Of a stretch of DNA of 64,000 nucleotides, positions 14,719 through 23,683 are shown piece after piece. The stretch spans positions 1 to 64,000 of the forward strand of contig JAVBRO010000007.1 of NCBI GenBank assembly GCA_031547885.1. The letters are read 5' to 3'. Position 1 is the stretch's first letter; each line of letters starts with the position of its first letter. A model generated the notes under the pieces. That model did no database searches, was not told where the DNA came from, and saw only the letters and a list, made by a program, of their open reading frames with translations. The translations under genes were made by a program, and so were the position numbers. The stretch comes from UBA940 sp031547885 (lineage in GTDB: Bacteria; Bacteroidota; Bacteroidia; Bacteroidales; Rikenellaceae).

Positions 14719-15277
14719 AATCGTGTCCTATCTGGAAGAGGTCGAAATCTATCTCGTCGCAGAACTCCTCTATTACCTCACCCAGGTCGGGATTCCCGGC
14801 AAGAGCGCCGTTCAGCCATTTCCGGAAATCGTCGGCAGATTGTTTCGAATCATGATAATATTCGCCTGCAATATAAAAAGCGAACTGCTTTCTGATCTTA
14901 GGCCTCTCGTTAAGATAGTACATCACATACTCCGGGTCGGACTTTAATATCTTCAGGCAATCTCCGGCCACAACTTCGCTCAAAGCCCCGTCGGAAGCAT
15001 CCATTATCCTGACGAAAATATGAAGGTATAGCGCCCTTTTCTGCCAGGGCGGGGTGATCTCAGTCACGGTTTTCAACACGCCGAAAGTCGCCTCGTCGTC
15101 GGAAGGTTTTGCGGTGCGGAAATAATACTCCCGCACATTGGCCGGCACATAGGATGACCGTACTATTTCGGCCTGCTCTTCGGGATCGATATCTTCCCAG
15201 TATATTGTGATCGTCTCCCATTCCGGCGAGGCGAATATCATTGTTGCCGCGGCAACAAGGTTCAGAATAAGTGTCAT
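14717..15277 (-). CDS. Exported protein of unknown function
   Basis: 186 residues. A short hydrophobic N-terminus (MTLILNLVAAATMIFA) looks like a signal peptide with cleavage near residue 16; the rest is acidic and probably helical, with many Asp, Glu, Tyr and Trp residues. I recognise no domain or catalytic motif. It is followed, on the same strand upstream, by another unknown membrane protein gene 25 bases away, so the two may be one unit (15303 then 14717). Confidence 0.65.
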   Translation of the reverse strand: MTLILNLVAAATMIFASPEWETITIYWEDIDPEEQAEIVRSSYVPANVREYYFRTAKPSDDEATFGVLKTVTEITPPWQKRALYLHIFVRIMDASDGALSEVVAGDCLKILKSDPEYVMYYLNERPKIRKQFAFYIAGEYYHDSKQSADDFRKWLNGALAGNPDLGEVIEEFCDEIDFDLFQIGHD

Positions 15278-15302
15278 GGCTCTGCGTTTTTAAAGATTAT
15301 AA

Positions 15303-15638
15303 TTATGCATTATCTTTTATACTGCAATTATTCCGCCAGATTACTTTCTGAAAATAGATACATATCTTATAAATAATCCACCAACATATCAATACATTAA
15401 CGGATTGTATAAGTATTACAAAAATCCAGATATTATTCAATGTGTCAGCATACAACAGCGCGAATAACGGGATGTTACAGGGGAAAGTTATCCACCATAA
15501 AAAATTATAAATAAAAGAATTATAGTCAAACCCCAAATAATTATAATCGGGATAACCTGAAAGTTGAATAAATGTACCCAGGCCTATCCATAACAGACTG
15601 ATTATTAAACAAGCAATCTTTATTTTCTTCATGGTCAT
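15303..15638 (-). CDS. Small membrane protein of unknown function, AT-rich
   Basis: 111 residues with three or four hydrophobic segments (about 8-24, 40-60, 65-85) and many Trp, Ile and Tyr. Its base composition is clearly AT-richer than the neighbouring genes, which suggests later acquisition. No family recognised. The start could be ATG 15638 or 15632. Confidence 0.6.
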   Translation of the reverse strand: MTMKKIKIACLIISLLWIGLGTFIQLSGYPDYNYLGFDYNSFIYNFLWWITFPCNIPLFALLYADTLNNIWIFVILIQSVNVLICWWIIYKICIYFQKVIWRNNCSIKDNA

Positions 15639-15696
15639 AAAGTTGTGTCATCTATATGGATAATTGAATATTTTGGTACCTGTATAAAGGTATGCA

Positions 15697-15733
15697 TAAA
15701 AAACGAAACGGAGACCTTTGCGGGGTCTCCGTT
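15697..15733 (-). terminator. Terminator of the lipoprotein gene
   Basis: AACGGAGACC/GGTCTCCGTT (10 bp, 7-base loop), followed on the minus strand by TCGTTTTTT. Confidence 0.92.
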
Positions 15734-15756
15734 CCTGTAATTCTGTACGATCCGGT

Positions 15757-16206
15757 TTAAAACCCGAAGTCGATCGCGCTGTCGTCATGGTCGAATTCAT
15801 AGTCCGTGACGACCCACCTGCCGTCGGCGTCTTTCTGGAGTTCGACTTCGCCGGTGCCTTTCCAGTCGGGGTTGCCCTTGGCGGTCAGATTATAGCATAT
15901 ATCGGCGGTACTTTCGGCTACGCCGCTCTTTTCAGCATCGTATTCGAACTTATAGCCGTGGGCCACGGCGTGGTCGGTGAGTATCTTGACAAAATGTTTT
16001 TCGAGTTCGTTCATTTTGCCGGCTTCGGGAAACTCGTCCAGCAGTTCCGCAGAGACATACTCGCGCGCGATGTCGAAATTCATCTCGACAAAGAACGCTT
16101 TAGCAAATTTGTCGGCCACGCTTTTCGGATCGGAATTTTTCGATCCGCCGCACGATACGGCCAGCATCATTGCGAACAGGGACGAGAGGAGCAGCACTCT
16201 TTTCAT
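15757..16206 (-). CDS. DUF4878-like lipoprotein
   Basis: 149 residues with a lipobox signal ending AVSC (Cys19), followed by GGSKNSDPKSVADKFAKAF, a helical start typical of DUF4878/NTF2-like lipoproteins, then beta strands with a GNPDWKGTGEVELQKDADGRWVVTDYEF motif. Probably a periplasmic or outer-membrane-anchored cystatin/NTF2-like fold. It lies 22 bases downstream of the SGNH hydrolase gene and shares its strand; a strong terminator follows. Function unknown. Confidence 0.72.
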   Translation of the reverse strand: MKRVLLLSSLFAMMLAVSCGGSKNSDPKSVADKFAKAFFVEMNFDIAREYVSAELLDEFPEAGKMNELEKHFVKILTDHAVAHGYKFEYDAEKSGVAESTADICYNLTAKGNPDWKGTGEVELQKDADGRWVVTDYEFDHDDSAIDFGF

Positions 16207-16228
16207 GATCGTTGTTTTTAAAGTCGTA

Positions 16229-16906
16229 TTAATCGAGTAATTTTTTCAGTACAGGAGTTATGATCCGTTCCATCTCGTCGTACCCTTCCGGGGTAGGATG
16301 AACTCCGTCTTTGGAGAGTTCCGTCGGCAGTCCGCCATTGCCGTCCTCCATCTGGCCGAAGTAATCGACCCAGGTGCATCCGTTCGCCGAGGCCCACTCC
16401 GCCAGCATCGCGTTCAATTCCATTATCTTCTGCGGAACTTCCGTGATTTCGGGCCGCCAGCTGTAATGCGATGCCGGAAGCACCGAGCATATCACGACCT
16501 GGATGCCGTTTGCCTGGGCAAGCTGGGCCATGGAAGCTATATTACCGGCGATATTCTGCATGGAGACATAGCCGTTGTTGCGGGCGATGTCGTTGGTCCC
16601 GGCCAGGATCACGACCACTTTCGGCTTGAGTTCCAGAACGTCGGAGCGGAAACGCGCCAGCATCTGGGCCGTTACCTGTCCGCTGATACCCCTTCCGGCG
16701 TAATTGTTCTCCGTAAAGAACGCCGGATGCTGTTCGACCCACCCCTGCGTAATGGAATTACCCATAAAAACCACGTCGGGAGCCTTCGTGAGTTCGGCAT
16801 TAGCCTTTTCATAGCGTCCGTAGTTGGCCCAGTCACGGTCGATATCCTGTGCATCGAGCGTAGCTGCCGCCGCGATACAGGCGAAAAACATAATGATCTT
16901 CTTCAT
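16229..16906 (-). CDS. Secreted SGNH/GDSL hydrolase 1
   Basis: 226 residues with signal peptide (MKKIIMFFACIAAAATLDAQ). Block I GNSITQGW carries catalytic Ser51, GRGISG gives the oxyanion Gly, AGTND has Asn105, and DGVHPTPEGY has Asp200 and His203. This is the platelet-activating-factor-acetylhydrolase-like/acyl-esterase group, often acting on acylated sugars. A TTG nine bases upstream would extend the frame into the heptamer array; the ATG at 16906 is preferred. guaA lies upstream. A paralogue is at 50062. Confidence 0.9.
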   Translation of the reverse strand: MKKIIMFFACIAAAATLDAQDIDRDWANYGRYEKANAELTKAPDVVFMGNSITQGWVEQHPAFFTENNYAGRGISGQVTAQMLARFRSDVLELKPKVVVILAGTNDIARNNGYVSMQNIAGNIASMAQLAQANGIQVVICSVLPASHYSWRPEITEVPQKIMELNAMLAEWASANGCTWVDYFGQMEDGNGGLPTELSKDGVHPTPEGYDEMERIITPVLKKLLD

Positions 16907-16913
16907 GATCTGC

Positions 16914-16945
16914 AATTCGTAATTCGTAATTTGAAATTCGTAATT
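16914..16945. repeat. Heptamer array (AATTCGT) between guaA and SGNH gene
   Basis: About four units; on the minus strand it begins 8 bases after the guaA stop and ends 7 bases before the hydrolase ATG, so it forms almost the whole intergenic space. Confidence 0.85.
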
Positions 16946-16952
16946 GAAATAG

Positions 16953-18476
16953 CTATTCCCACTCGATGGTTGCGGGCGGTTTCGAGCTGATGTCGTAGGT
17001 GACGCGGTTGATGCCCCTCACGCGGTTGATTATCTCGTTGGATACCTTCGCAAGGAAATCATAGGGCAGGTGTACCCAGTCGGCGGTCATGGCGTCGGTC
17101 GAGTTTACGGCGCGCAGTGCGACGGCGTTCTCATAAGTGCGTTCGTCGCCCATCACGCCGACGCTTTGCACCGGCAGCAGGATCACGCCCGCCTGCCATA
17201 CCTTGTCGTAAAGACCCCATTCGCGAAGCAGATCGATGAAAATTTTGTCGGCCTCCTGCAGGATGGCTATTTTTTCGGCGGTCACCTCGCCCAGCACGCG
17301 GATCCCGAGGCCCGGTCCGGGGAAAGGATGGCGGCCCAGAAGCAGTTCGCTCATGCCCATCTGGCGGCCCACTTTGCGCACTTCGTCCTTGAAGAGCATG
17401 CGCAACGGTTCGACTATCCTGTGGTTCATCTTTTCGGGAAGGCCGCCCACGTTGTGGTGCGACTTGATGGTGGCCGAAGGGCCGTTCACCGACAGCGACT
17501 CGATGACGTCGGGATAGATGGTTCCCTGCGCCAGCCATTTGATACCTTTGAGTTTCTGCGCTTCGGCGTCGAAAACCTCGATAAAGTCGCGGCCGATGAT
17601 CTTGCGCTTCTTCTCGGGGTCGGTCACCCCTTTCAGGTCACCCAGGAATTTTTCGCCTGCACGGACACCTATAACATTGAGACCCATCCCCTTGTACGAC
17701 TCCATCACATCCTCGTACTCGTTCTTTCGCATCAGGCCCGTGTCGACGAAAATACAGACGAGGTTGGCCCCTATCGCCCTGTGCAGCAGCACCGCCGAAA
17801 CCGACGAGTCGACGCCGCCCGAAAGCCCCAGCACCACCTTATCATCACCCAACTGCGCCTTCAGCCCCTCGACGGTCTCTTCGACAAACGACGCCGGGGT
17901 CCAGTCCTGAACGCACCCGCAGATATTCACGACAAAGTTTTTCAGCAACTGACTGCCTTCCGTCGAGTGGTACACCTCGGGATGGAACTGTATGCCCCAC
18001 ACCTTTTCGTCCCCGATCTGGTAGGCCGCTATCTCGACGCTCTCAGTGCCTGCGATCACTTTTCCGCCCTTTGGAAGTCTAGTAATAGTGTCTCCGTGGG
18101 ACATCCACACCTGTGTCACGGTCGAAAGGCCTTTCAGCAGCTGGTTTCCTGCCTCGCCGACGGTCAGCATCGCCCTGCCGTATTCGCGCGAACCCGCACC
18201 GCGGACCTCGCCTCCGCATCTCTGCGATATATACTGCGCCCCGTAGCACACTCCCAACACCGGACGCCGGCTGCGGATAGCATCGAGATCGACCTGCGGG
18301 GCATCCTTGTCGTTCACCGACGAGGGGCTGCCCGACAGTATCACGCCGCAGTACTGGCCGAGGTCGGGGATCTGGTTGTAGGGATAAATTTCGGAATAGA
18401 CGTTCAGTTCCCTCACTTTACGCGCGATGAGCTGCGTGTACTGCGAACCGAAATCGAGTATTAAAATCTTTTGCAT
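16953..18476 (-). CDS. guaA: GMP synthase (glutamine-hydrolysing)
   Basis: 507 residues converting XMP to GMP with glutamine and ATP. N-terminal class I glutaminase: GVCYGAQYI with the nucleophile Cys (about 80) and FHPEVYHS with the His-Glu pair. The ATP pyrophosphatase P-loop LGLSGGVDSSV follows (about 220), then the C-terminal dimerisation domain ending TYDISSKPPATIEWE, the canonical end. It is 14 bases downstream of pheT on the same strand. Confidence 0.98.
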   Translation of the reverse strand: MQKILILDFGSQYTQLIARKVRELNVYSEIYPYNQIPDLGQYCGVILSGSPSSVNDKDAPQVDLDAIRSRRPVLGVCYGAQYISQRCGGEVRGAGSREYGRAMLTVGEAGNQLLKGLSTVTQVWMSHGDTITRLPKGGKVIAGTESVEIAAYQIGDEKVWGIQFHPEVYHSTEGSQLLKNFVVNICGCVQDWTPASFVEETVEGLKAQLGDDKVVLGLSGGVDSSVSAVLLHRAIGANLVCIFVDTGLMRKNEYEDVMESYKGMGLNVIGVRAGEKFLGDLKGVTDPEKKRKIIGRDFIEVFDAEAQKLKGIKWLAQGTIYPDVIESLSVNGPSATIKSHHNVGGLPEKMNHRIVEPLRMLFKDEVRKVGRQMGMSELLLGRHPFPGPGLGIRVLGEVTAEKIAILQEADKIFIDLLREWGLYDKVWQAGVILLPVQSVGVMGDERTYENAVALRAVNSTDAMTADWVHLPYDFLAKVSNEIINRVRGINRVTYDISSKPPATIEWE

Positions 18477-18490
18477 CTGGGTTAAATATG

Positions 18491-20956
18491 TTATGCCCGG
18501 ATCGTAGCTCCGGTCTGTTTTTCGAATTGGATTATCAGGTTGTTCATCACGCGGTCGATCATCTGGTCGGTTAGCGTCTGCGTCTTGTCCTCGAGCGTGA
18601 AACTCAGCGCGTAGGACTTCTTGCCTTCGGGCAGTTTGTCGCCCTCGTAGACGTCGAACAGCCCGACGCTCGTGAGCAGTTTCTTTTCGGTCTGCAGCGC
18701 GATATCGCGCAGGCGGCGGAAAGTGACGTCCCTGTCCACCAGCAGCGCCAGGTCGCGTTTCACGATGGGGAATTTCGACAGTTCCACGGCCTTCGTGACA
18801 TTCTTCGCGGTGGCTTTCACAAGGTGCATGAAGTCCATTTCGAGGAAATAAACCGGGGTTTTTATGTCGAACTGCGCCAGCAGTTTCGGAGCCACGACGC
18901 CTATCTGGAACAGCTCCTTGCCGTTCAACTTATACAACAGTGCATCGCTGAAAAGGTCGGACTCCAAAGGCTGCACCTGCATTTTATAGATATCGAACCC
19001 GAAACGGCGGACGAGTTTGTCGGCCATCCCGGCAAGGGTGAAGAATGTGCTTTTTTCAGCCTTCGCGTTCCACGACTGCTGCACGTCGAGACCCGTGACG
19101 GTCATCCCGAGACGGTATATCTCCTTGTAAGGCGCCAACAGGTTTTCCGCGCTGCGCTTCTCTTCGTCGTAGAAGTAGCAGTTGCCGAATTCGTACAGTT
19201 TCAGGTCGGCGTTCTTCCTGTTGGAATTGAGCTGCACGGCTTCCAAAGCGTTGAACAGCAGCGTCTGGCGCATCGCGTTAAGGTCGGCGCTTAGGGGATT
19301 GAGTATCCGGACGCAACTTTTTGCGGGATAGGCCGCCAGCCCTTCGTAATACGACAGGCGGGTGAGCGAGTTGCTCATTATCTCTGTGTATCCGTTGCCC
19401 GTGAGGAAGTCCGACGCGATGTTCTGCAGGCGGTCTTTGTCGGGTTTCGGCGCGGCGGTCAGCGACATGTGGACGTGCTGCGGTATCTCGACGTTGTTGT
19501 AGCCGTAGATGCGAAGGATATCTTCCACAAGGTCGATCTCGCGCCGGACGTCTACGCGGTAAGCCGGAACTGCAACGTGCAGGGTATCGCCGTTCTCTTT
19601 TTCGACCCGCACGTCGAGCGCCGCAAGTATCTGCATCACCGTTTCGCGCGGTATCTCCTTGCCGATGAGCCTTGCGGCGCGGCTGAACGAGAATTCGAAG
19701 CGGAACGGCTCCATCTTCACCGGATAGATATCGACAACCTCCGACGAAATTTCACCCCCCGCCAGCTCCTTGTAGAGCATAGCGGCGCGTTTCAGCGCGT
19801 GGACGGTCATGTCGGGGTCGATGCCGCGCTCGAAACGGAACGACGAATCGCTGTTGATGCCGTGGCGTTTGGCGGTCTTGCGCACCCACACGGGATTGAA
19901 ATATGCGGCTTCGAGGAAGATCGACGTGGTGGATTCGCTCACTCCGCTGTGTTCGCCGCCCATCGTCCCGGCGATGCACATCGGCTTTTCGGCGTCGCAG
20001 ATCATCAGGTCTTCGGCCGACAGCTTGTGCTCCACGCCGTCGAGAGTCGTGAATTTAGTCCCCTCGGGGCATGTCCTCACGACGATCTTTCCGCCCGCGA
20101 TCTTAGCCGCGTCGAAAGCGTGGAGCGGCTGCCCCAGTTCGTGGAGTATGAAGTTGGTGATATCCACCAGGTTGTTATGCGGATTGAGTCCGATGGTACG
20201 CAGCCAGTTTTGCATCCACTCGGGCGACGGGCCGAACCGCAGGCCGGTTATGGTGAGACCCGTGTAGCGCGGCGCACCCTCCGCAGCGATCACTTCGACC
20301 GGAATTTCGAGTTTATGGTTATCCACCTTGAAATTATCGACCGACGGCAGTTTCAGCACGGCTTTCTGCCCGTTGGCCTTGAGGTATGCCGCAAGGTCGC
20401 GGGCCACGCCGTAATGCGACGCTCCGTCTATGCGGTTGGGCGTTAGGCCGATCTCGATCATCCAGTCCTCCTGAATGTCGAGGTAATCCTTCGCGGGTGT
20501 ACCGGGTTTCGCAGAGGCTTCGAGCACTATTATGCCTTCATGGCTCTCCCCCAGCCCCAGCTCGTCCTCGGCGCATATCATCCCGAAGGATTCCTCGCCG
20601 CGTATCTTGCTCTTTTTTATTTTGAAGCCTTCTTCGGCACCTTTCGGCCATAGAGTCGCGCCGCACACGGCTACCAACACCTTCTGTCCGGCGGCCACAT
20701 TAGGCGCACCGCACACGATCCGGAGCGTTTCGCCTGTGCCGACATCGACGGTAGTAAGGTGCAGGTGGTCGGAATCGGGATGATCGGTGCAGGTCACCAC
20801 TTCGCCCACGACGACCCCTTCGAGCCCGCCTTTTATTGTCTCTATCCGTTCGAGGGCATCGACTTCCAGCCCTGTGCTCGTAAGGATTTCAGCCATCTGC
20901 GGAGCGTCGAGGTCGCATTCCAGATAGTTCCGCAGCCAGTTGTAAGATATTTTCAT
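18491..20956 (-). CDS. pheT: Phenylalanyl-tRNA synthetase beta subunit
   Basis: 821 residues. Order of domains: core start MKISYNWLRNYLECDL, EMAP-like tRNA-binding domain (about 40-150), B3/B4 editing domain, B5 DNA-binding-like domain, catalytic-like core and a C-terminal FDX-ACB anticodon domain. It pairs with PheS (not in this window) to charge tRNA-Phe. guaA follows 14 bases later, so the two are probably co-transcribed. Confidence 0.98.
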   Translation of the reverse strand: MKISYNWLRNYLECDLDAPQMAEILTSTGLEVDALERIETIKGGLEGVVVGEVVTCTDHPDSDHLHLTTVDVGTGETLRIVCGAPNVAAGQKVLVAVCGATLWPKGAEEGFKIKKSKIRGEESFGMICAEDELGLGESHEGIIVLEASAKPGTPAKDYLDIQEDWMIEIGLTPNRIDGASHYGVARDLAAYLKANGQKAVLKLPSVDNFKVDNHKLEIPVEVIAAEGAPRYTGLTITGLRFGPSPEWMQNWLRTIGLNPHNNLVDITNFILHELGQPLHAFDAAKIAGGKIVVRTCPEGTKFTTLDGVEHKLSAEDLMICDAEKPMCIAGTMGGEHSGVSESTTSIFLEAAYFNPVWVRKTAKRHGINSDSSFRFERGIDPDMTVHALKRAAMLYKELAGGEISSEVVDIYPVKMEPFRFEFSFSRAARLIGKEIPRETVMQILAALDVRVEKENGDTLHVAVPAYRVDVRREIDLVEDILRIYGYNNVEIPQHVHMSLTAAPKPDKDRLQNIASDFLTGNGYTEIMSNSLTRLSYYEGLAAYPAKSCVRILNPLSADLNAMRQTLLFNALEAVQLNSNRKNADLKLYEFGNCYFYDEEKRSAENLLAPYKEIYRLGMTVTGLDVQQSWNAKAEKSTFFTLAGMADKLVRRFGFDIYKMQVQPLESDLFSDALLYKLNGKELFQIGVVAPKLLAQFDIKTPVYFLEMDFMHLVKATAKNVTKAVELSKFPIVKRDLALLVDRDVTFRRLRDIALQTEKKLLTSVGLFDVYEGDKLPEGKKSYALSFTLEDKTQTLTDQMIDRVMNNLIIQFEKQTGATIRA

Positions 20957-21024
20957 TTCGATGTTCAGAATTTAAGGCGTAAAGTTACTATTTTTTACAG
21001 AAATATACGCCAAGCAATGCACCG

Positions 21025-21055
21025 ATTCGTAATTCGTAATTCGTAATTCGTAATT
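21025..21055. repeat. Heptamer array (AATTCGT) between pheT and sodB
   Basis: Four full copies and a partial one in the divergent pheT-sodB interval. Confidence 0.9.
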
Positions 21056-21112
21056 TTATTGATTTCGGCCCGGGATTTGCTTAGGCGCTTATAGCTGTAT
21101 AGGAAAATCCGA

Positions 21113-21144
21113 TTTGTAATAGTTACAAAAAATAGTTAATTTTG
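21113..21144 (+). promoter_or_regulatory. sodB promoter with inverted-repeat operator
   Basis: TTTG (21113-21116) and TAATTTTG (21137-21144) are 20 bases apart. Inside the spacer is TTGTAA-TAG-TTACAA (21114-21128), a perfect 6-bp inverted repeat overlapping the -33 box, and a third TTGTAA half-site follows at 21142. This is a likely binding site for a dimeric regulator, which cannot be named from the sequence. Confidence 0.75.
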
Positions 21145-21202
21145 TAATTGAGAAAAACTAAAAGCTATGAATACGATACTAATAACTTTAAATCTATTGA
21201 TT

Positions 21203-21802
21203 ATGGCCACCATCAACCAACCGAAAGCCCCGTTCGAAATGCCGGAGCTGCCCTACGCAAAAGACGCTCTCGCTCCCCACATGAGCAGCGAAACCATCGA
21301 TTACCACTACGGCAAGCACCTGCAGGCCTATGTGAACAACTTGAACAACCTGGTGAAAGGCACCGAGTTCGAGAATATGTCGCTCGAGGATATCGTCAAA
21401 AAATCGAGCGGCGCGATCCATAACAACGCCGGACAGGTCTGGAACCACACCATATACTTCCTGTCATTCTCACCCAGCGCGCAGACAGGCCCCACGGGAC
21501 GCCTCGCAGCCGCAATCGACCGCGATTTCGGCTCATACACAAAATTCCAGGAAGAGTTCGCCAAGTCGGCAATGGCTCTTTTCGGCTCGGGCTGGACATG
21601 GCTGGTCGCGGATAAGGATGGCAAGCTGGAGATCGTCAACACCCCCAATGGCGAAAATCCGCTCTCCACGGGCAAGAACACCCTCATGGGCATCGACGTG
21701 TGGGAGCACGCCTATTACATCGACTACCGCAATGTGAGGGCCGACTCGATCAAGGCGTTCTGGAACATCCTCGACTGGAAAACCGTCGAAGCCAGGTATT
21801 AA
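21203..21802 (+). CDS. sodB: Fe/Mn superoxide dismutase
   Basis: About 199 residues, converting superoxide to oxygen and peroxide. Metal ligands are in the expected order: His in TIDYHYGKHLQAYV, His in VWNHTIYFLSF, and Asp and His in DVWEHAYYIDY. The iron/cambialistic type is usual for Bacteroidetes. The frame also has an ATG at 21167, only 16 bases after the predicted transcription start; 21203 is preferred because homologues start near it, but the longer form cannot be excluded. A strong terminator follows. Confidence 0.95.
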   Translation: MATINQPKAPFEMPELPYAKDALAPHMSSETIDYHYGKHLQAYVNNLNNLVKGTEFENMSLEDIVKKSSGAIHNNAGQVWNHTIYFLSFSPSAQTGPTGRLAAAIDRDFGSYTKFQEEFAKSAMALFGSGWTWLVADKDGKLEIVNTPNGENPLSTGKNTLMGIDVWEHAYYIDYRNVRADSIKAFWNILDWKTVEARY

Positions 21803-21842
21803 TAATTTGAAAATTTGGAGATTTGAAAATTTGAAAATTTTC
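21803..21842. repeat. Octamer array (ATTTGAAA) after sodB
   Basis: Five near-copies of an 8-base unit (ATTTGAAA, ATTTGGAG, ATTTGAAA, ATTTGAAA, ATTTTCGG) directly behind the sodB stop. Period 8 instead of 7 but the same placement. Confidence 0.7.
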
Positions 21843-21864
21843 GGTCAAAAAATCATTGTCAATT

Positions 21865-21898
21865 AGTAAGGCGCCGAAGTATTGGCGCTTTACTTTTT
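21865..21898 (+). terminator. sodB terminator
   Basis: AGTAA-G-GCGCC pairs with GGCGC-T-TTACT, followed by TTTTTAAG. Confidence 0.9.
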
Positions 21899-21940
21899 AA
21901 GTCTTACCTTCGCACCCAAATTTTCTAAAAAATAAGACAA

Positions 21941-23611
21941 ATGAATTGGTTCGTCAATCTTCTGTTCGGAGAAGGCATCGCCCATTCTGTATTCGTCATC
22001 GCGCTGGCGATAGCGGTCGGCACGGCGCTCGGTAAAATAAAGGTCGCGGGCATCTCGCTCGGCGTCACCTGGGTCCTTTTCGTAGGGATCATCCTGTCGC
22101 ATTTCGGAATGACGATAGACCCGAAAGTGCTCGGCTTCACCAAGGAGTTCGGACTCATACTCTTCATTTTTGCACTCGGGTTGCAGGTGGGACCCGGTTT
22201 CTTCGCCTCTTTCAAGAAAGGCGGATTCCGTCTGGTGATGTACGCGATCGCCATAGTTTTACTGGGTGTGGTCACAACGGCCGTCATCGCGATAGTGACC
22301 GGCACCCCAATAGCCACGATGGCTGGGGTCATGTCCGGCGCCGTCACCAACACCCCCGGGCTCGGCGCAGCTCAGACGGCCTATGCTGAAATGAACGGCG
22401 GGTCCATGGACCCGTCCATAGCCAACGGCTATGCAATTGCCTATCCGCTCGGTGCTACGGGTGTGATATTTGCAATGCTTATAATCAAAGCCATTTTCCG
22501 GGTGAGATTCGACAAAGAGACCGACGAACTGGTCGCCGAGAGCCAGGAAGCGCACAGCACGGCAAGGATCTCTATCCGGCTGACAAACAGGATCGTATTC
22601 GGCAAAAAGGTTTCCGAAATGAAGTCGCTGCTTGCCTGCAAGTTCATTATATCGCGTGTAAGGCATGCCGGCGGCGGCATCGAAATAGCGAACGCCGACA
22701 CCGTTCTGCTGGACGGCGACAAACTGCTGGTCATTGCCGACGAGCACGACCGCGACGCCATCATGAAGTTCTTCGGCGAAGAAACCACCGACCTCAAACC
22801 GGGCGACTGGGTTAAACTGGATTCCAATCTGATCTCCAAACCCGTCATCATAACGAAATCGAGCGTGAACGGCAAAAAGCTGGGTTCGCTGAAACTGCGC
22901 AACCATTTCGGCATCAACGTAACCCGCGTGGCCCGCGCCGGTATCGAACTCGTGGCTTCTCCCGAACTCGAACTGCAGCTGGGCGACAAACTGACGGTCG
23001 TCGGAACCGAAGAGGCCATAAGATCGGCAGCCGGATTCCTCGGCGACTCGGTCACAAGACTGCGCCACCCCAACCTGATATCGATATTCCTGGGAATAAC
23101 CTTAGGTGTGCTCGTGGGATCGATTCCCTTCTTCGTTCCGGGCATGCCCGAACCGCTCAAACTGGGACTTGCCGGAGGGCCGCTCATCGTGGCGATCCTG
23201 ATTGGGCGTTTCGGACCCCACTACAAGCTGATAACCTACACCACCATGAGCGCCAACCTGATGCTGCGCGAGGTGGGCATATCGTTGTTCCTGGCCTGCG
23301 TGGGCCTCGGAGCGGGCGAAACCTTCGTCTCGAGCATCGCCGGAGGCGGTTACTGGTGGGTACTCTACGGGGCGATCATCACCGTCGTGCCGATACTGCT
23401 GGTGGCTGTTCCCGTGAGGAGATTCACCAAACTCAACTTCTTCAAACTGATCGGGGTGATGGCCGGTTCTCACACCAACCCGATGGCGCTCTCGTATGCC
23501 AACTCGCTGGGCGGCAACGATAACGCCTCGGTGGCCTACTCGACGGTCTATCCGTTCTCGATGTTCCTGAGGATTCTCGCGGCGCAGGTCCTCGTGATGC
23601 TCGCGTTCTAA
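21941..23611 (+). CDS. AspT/YidE-type transporter
   Basis: 556 residues: an N-terminal membrane half (about 1-175, five or six segments), two consecutive TrkA-C (RCK_C) domains (about 205-360: KKVSEMKSLLACKFIISRVRHAGG and KLGSLKLRNHFGINVTRV), then a second membrane half (about 375-556). This is the architecture of the aspartate:alanine exchanger/YidE-YbjL family. Both membrane halves have Gly-rich repeats such as GAVTNTPGLGAAQTA and GSHTNPMALSYANS, typical of the duplicated core. Substrate unknown, probably a carboxylate or amino acid; single gene with its own terminator. Confidence 0.9.
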   Translation: MNWFVNLLFGEGIAHSVFVIALAIAVGTALGKIKVAGISLGVTWVLFVGIILSHFGMTIDPKVLGFTKEFGLILFIFALGLQVGPGFFASFKKGGFRLVMYAIAIVLLGVVTTAVIAIVTGTPIATMAGVMSGAVTNTPGLGAAQTAYAEMNGGSMDPSIANGYAIAYPLGATGVIFAMLIIKAIFRVRFDKETDELVAESQEAHSTARISIRLTNRIVFGKKVSEMKSLLACKFIISRVRHAGGGIEIANADTVLLDGDKLLVIADEHDRDAIMKFFGEETTDLKPGDWVKLDSNLISKPVIITKSSVNGKKLGSLKLRNHFGINVTRVARAGIELVASPELELQLGDKLTVVGTEEAIRSAAGFLGDSVTRLRHPNLISIFLGITLGVLVGSIPFFVPGMPEPLKLGLAGGPLIVAILIGRFGPHYKLITYTTMSANLMLREVGISLFLACVGLGAGETFVSSIAGGGYWWVLYGAIITVVPILLVAVPVRRFTKLNFFKLIGVMAGSHTNPMALSYANSLGGNDNASVAYSTVYPFSMFLRILAAQVLVMLAF

Positions 23612-23634
23612 CGGCGATGCATTTCAAAACCACA

Positions 23635-23659
23635 AGGGCCTGTATTTGAAACAGGCCCT
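23635..23659. terminator. Bidirectional terminator
   Basis: AGGGCCTGT/ACAGGCCCT with a 7-base loop between the convergent transporter and serpin genes; T-rich on both sides. Confidence 0.85.
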
Positions 23660-23683
23660 ATTATGTTTATAAAAAATGATCGC

